Positions 6,120-7,143 of a stretch of 7,143 nucleotides of DNA are shown here, piece after piece (the first letter of the stretch is position 1; each line of letters starts with the position of its first letter). The stretch comes from CAYOOT01 sp964405665. GTDB taxonomy: Bacteria > Bdellovibrionota_C > UBA2361 > SZUA-149 > CAZDWZ01. The DNA lies in the NCBI GenBank assembly GCA_964405665.1, contig CAYOOT010000109.1, positions 1-7,143 on the forward strand, given 5' to 3'. Position numbers and translations under genes: made by a program. A model generated the notes under the pieces. The model ran no database searches and had not been told where the DNA came from. It was given only the letters and a program-made list of their open reading frames with translations.

Positions 6120-6157
6120 TTATGTAGGGGCACCCTTTATGGGTGCCCCTACATAAT
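6119..6157. repeat. Perfect 17-bp G+C-rich palindrome between convergent genes
   Basis: ATTATGTAGGGGCACCC (6119-6135) and GGGTGCCCCTACATAAT (6141-6157) are exact reverse complements around the 5-nt loop TTTAT. The left arm begins at the last base of the rarA stop codon. The right arm contains the final ATG and TAG codons of the permease gene. Its core (GTAGGGGCACCC) is far richer in G+C than its surroundings. From general knowledge, palindromes beginning TGTAGGGGC are dispersed in many bacterial genomes, so this may be one copy of a family. The hairpin would be very stable and could end or protect both convergent transcripts, but neither side has the T-run of a standard intrinsic terminator. 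Confidence 0.9.
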
Positions 6158-6898
6158 CCTATACTTATACTTTTCAATCACCCTCACAAAACCTCGAAAT
6201 ACGATCGAAATAACAAGCAAACAAAATCCCCCCGCCATAACTTTAGGAATATCATAAAGCGATCCTGCCCTTACCATCAAATATCCCACTCCCTGATTCG
6301 CCGAAATAAACTCTCCGACAAAAGCACCAAGTAAAGCAACATTAATACTTAAATCCAATCCATTAATCACCCAATTTAAAGAAGATGGAATAATTAATTT
6401 TGTTAGAGTTTGGAAACGACTGGCTCCCAGAATTTTAAACAACCGAAGATTTTCTTTACCTGTATTTTCAGCTCCGATATAAGCTTGATTAAGACAGATT
6501 AAAAAAGTTCCAAAAGCAGATAAGGCAATTTTCATTTCTGTATCAATTCCAAACCAGACTATAATCATCGGAGCAAAAGTTAAGACCGGAATTGCACTTA
6601 AAACAAAAATATATGGCAAACTAATGCTGGCAATTAATGGAGAAAGCCAAAGCAAAAACCCAATTGTTGTGCCCAGAATAATGCCAATAATAAAACCAGC
6701 AAAAGCCTCATAGCTAGTAATTAAAATATGACCAATTAAGTTTTCTTCAGTAAACAATCTGATTAAGGACTGGAAAATTAGTTTGGGAGAAGCGAATAGA
6801 AATACAAAATCCTCGTTCTTTGCAGCTTGTTGCCAAGTAAATAACAACACAACTAAGATTGCCAAAGAAAGTAAATTATTTTTAAGCTTAAAATTCAT
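6149..6898 (-). CDS. ABC transporter permease, SsuC/TauC/ThiX type (249 aa)
   Basis: This is an inner-membrane permease of a type I ABC importer in the binding-protein-dependent transport family (BPD_transp_1). Relatives take up sulfonates, taurine, nitrate/cyanate or thiamin pyrimidine precursors. About six membrane segments are visible, near residues 9-26, 64-84, 90-112, 122-140, 180-198 and 222-240. The cytoplasmic EAA loop that contacts the ATPase is at about 155-175 (KILGASRFQTLTKLIIPSSL). GAFVGEFISANQGVGYLM (191-208) is the family motif after it. FASPKLIFQSL near residues 35-45 matches the usual LPSPxxVxxxL element. Length is normal. The start ATG overlaps the stop of the upstream ATPase gene as ATGA, so the two are coupled, with GGAAAG about 10 nt upstream. 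The stop TAG lies inside the palindrome at 6119-6157. The substrate cannot be told; the binding-protein gene is not in view. Confidence 0.93.
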   Translation of the reverse strand: MNFKLKNNLLSLAILVVLLFTWQQAAKNEDFVFLFASPKLIFQSLIRLFTEENLIGHILITSYEAFAGFIIGIILGTTIGFLLWLSPLIASISLPYIFVLSAIPVLTFAPMIIVWFGIDTEMKIALSAFGTFLICLNQAYIGAENTGKENLRLFKILGASRFQTLTKLIIPSSLNWVINGLDLSINVALLGAFVGEFISANQGVGYLMVRAGSLYDIPKVMAGGFCLLVISIVFRGFVRVIEKYKYRIM

Positions 6899-7143
6899 CT
6901 GCTGATTTCTTTCCAGATATTTTCGAAGGAGATTTTATAAATTTCCGTTTTTCTAATTTCCGCCGCTTCCCTTTGATCTTCTGCAATATCAATCAGATAA
7001 TTTTTACTGATTGTTGTCGGGCTTCCAGCTAAAGTAATTATCTGATCAGATATGGCAATCGCCTCATCAATATTATGTGTTACAAAAAGACAAATTTTAT
7101 TATTGATTTTTACATAATTCCGAAGTTCTCGAATCAGCTGCAA
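6895..7143 (-). CDS. ABC transporter ATP-binding protein, C-terminal fragment (cut by window edge)
   Basis: This is the last 82 codons of an ABC ATPase; the 5' part lies beyond the right edge. The visible part has the end of the catalytic domain, with LQLIRELRNYV leading to the strand and H-loop (LFVTHNIDEAIAISDQI). The His that senses the ATP gamma-phosphate is residue 23 of the fragment (codon 7077-7075). A short tail follows and ends in WKEISR. Walker A, the signature motif and Walker B would lie off-window. The THxxDEAI wording fits the SsuB/TauB/NrtD group, in agreement with the permease behind it. The ATGA overlap joins the two genes. The TTG at 7143 is an internal Leu codon, not a start. 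Confidence 0.93.
   Translation of the reverse strand: MQLIRELRNYVKINNKICLFVTHNIDEAIAISDQIITLAGSPTTISKNYLIDIAEDQREAAEIRKTEIYKISFENIWKEISR

Noticed and set aside
6143..6334. Plus-strand 63-codon frame after the palindrome
   Set aside because: It is antisense to the permease C-terminus, has a low-complexity composition, and begins within the palindrome arm.

Overview
The window comes from a low-GC bacterial chromosome (roughly 35-40% G+C, judged by eye). The standard genetic code fits throughout, since TAA, TAG and TGA all end genes. The lineage cannot be fixed from this sequence. The aconitase is of the mitochondrial-like type found in Bacteroidota, Chlamydiota and many uncultivated phyla. The gene order matches no reference genome I can recall, so an uncultivated or little-studied lineage is plausible.

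Left part, all on the minus strand: reading from 4612 down to 1184 there is a tight four-gene transcription unit. It holds aconitate hydratase, an RmlC-like cupin, a 78-residue acidic protein and a 129-residue TPR-like helical protein. The junctions are an 11-nt gap with the Shine-Dalgarno sequence overlapping the acn stop, an ATGA overlap and a TAATG overlap. Translational coupling therefore looks strong. Ribosome binding sites at two junctions show that the cupin and TPR starts lie downstream of the longest possible ORF starts. Below this unit is a 246-bp gap (938-1183) with a perfect inverted repeat and a possible 47-codon Cys-rich ORF. After it, a long coiled-coil protein with no methionine runs off the left edge.

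Middle: a 199-bp AT-rich divergent intergenic region (4613-4811) separates acn from rarA. rarA is on the plus strand and encodes a complete replication-associated AAA+ recombination factor.

Right part: rarA converges on a minus-strand ABC importer unit of the SsuBC/TauBC/ThiX class. The permease is complete. The ATPase upstream of it is cut by the right edge and overlaps the permease by ATGA. A perfect 17-bp G+C-rich palindrome sits between the two convergent stop codons and contains the stop codon of the permease.

Taken together, acn (TCA cycle), rarA (replication-fork maintenance) and the importer (small-molecule uptake) are housekeeping genes. The least explained material is the small acidic protein plus TPR pair tied to aconitase, and the Met-less coiled-coil protein next to it. 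A relation to type III secretion chaperone/translocator modules is only a hypothesis.
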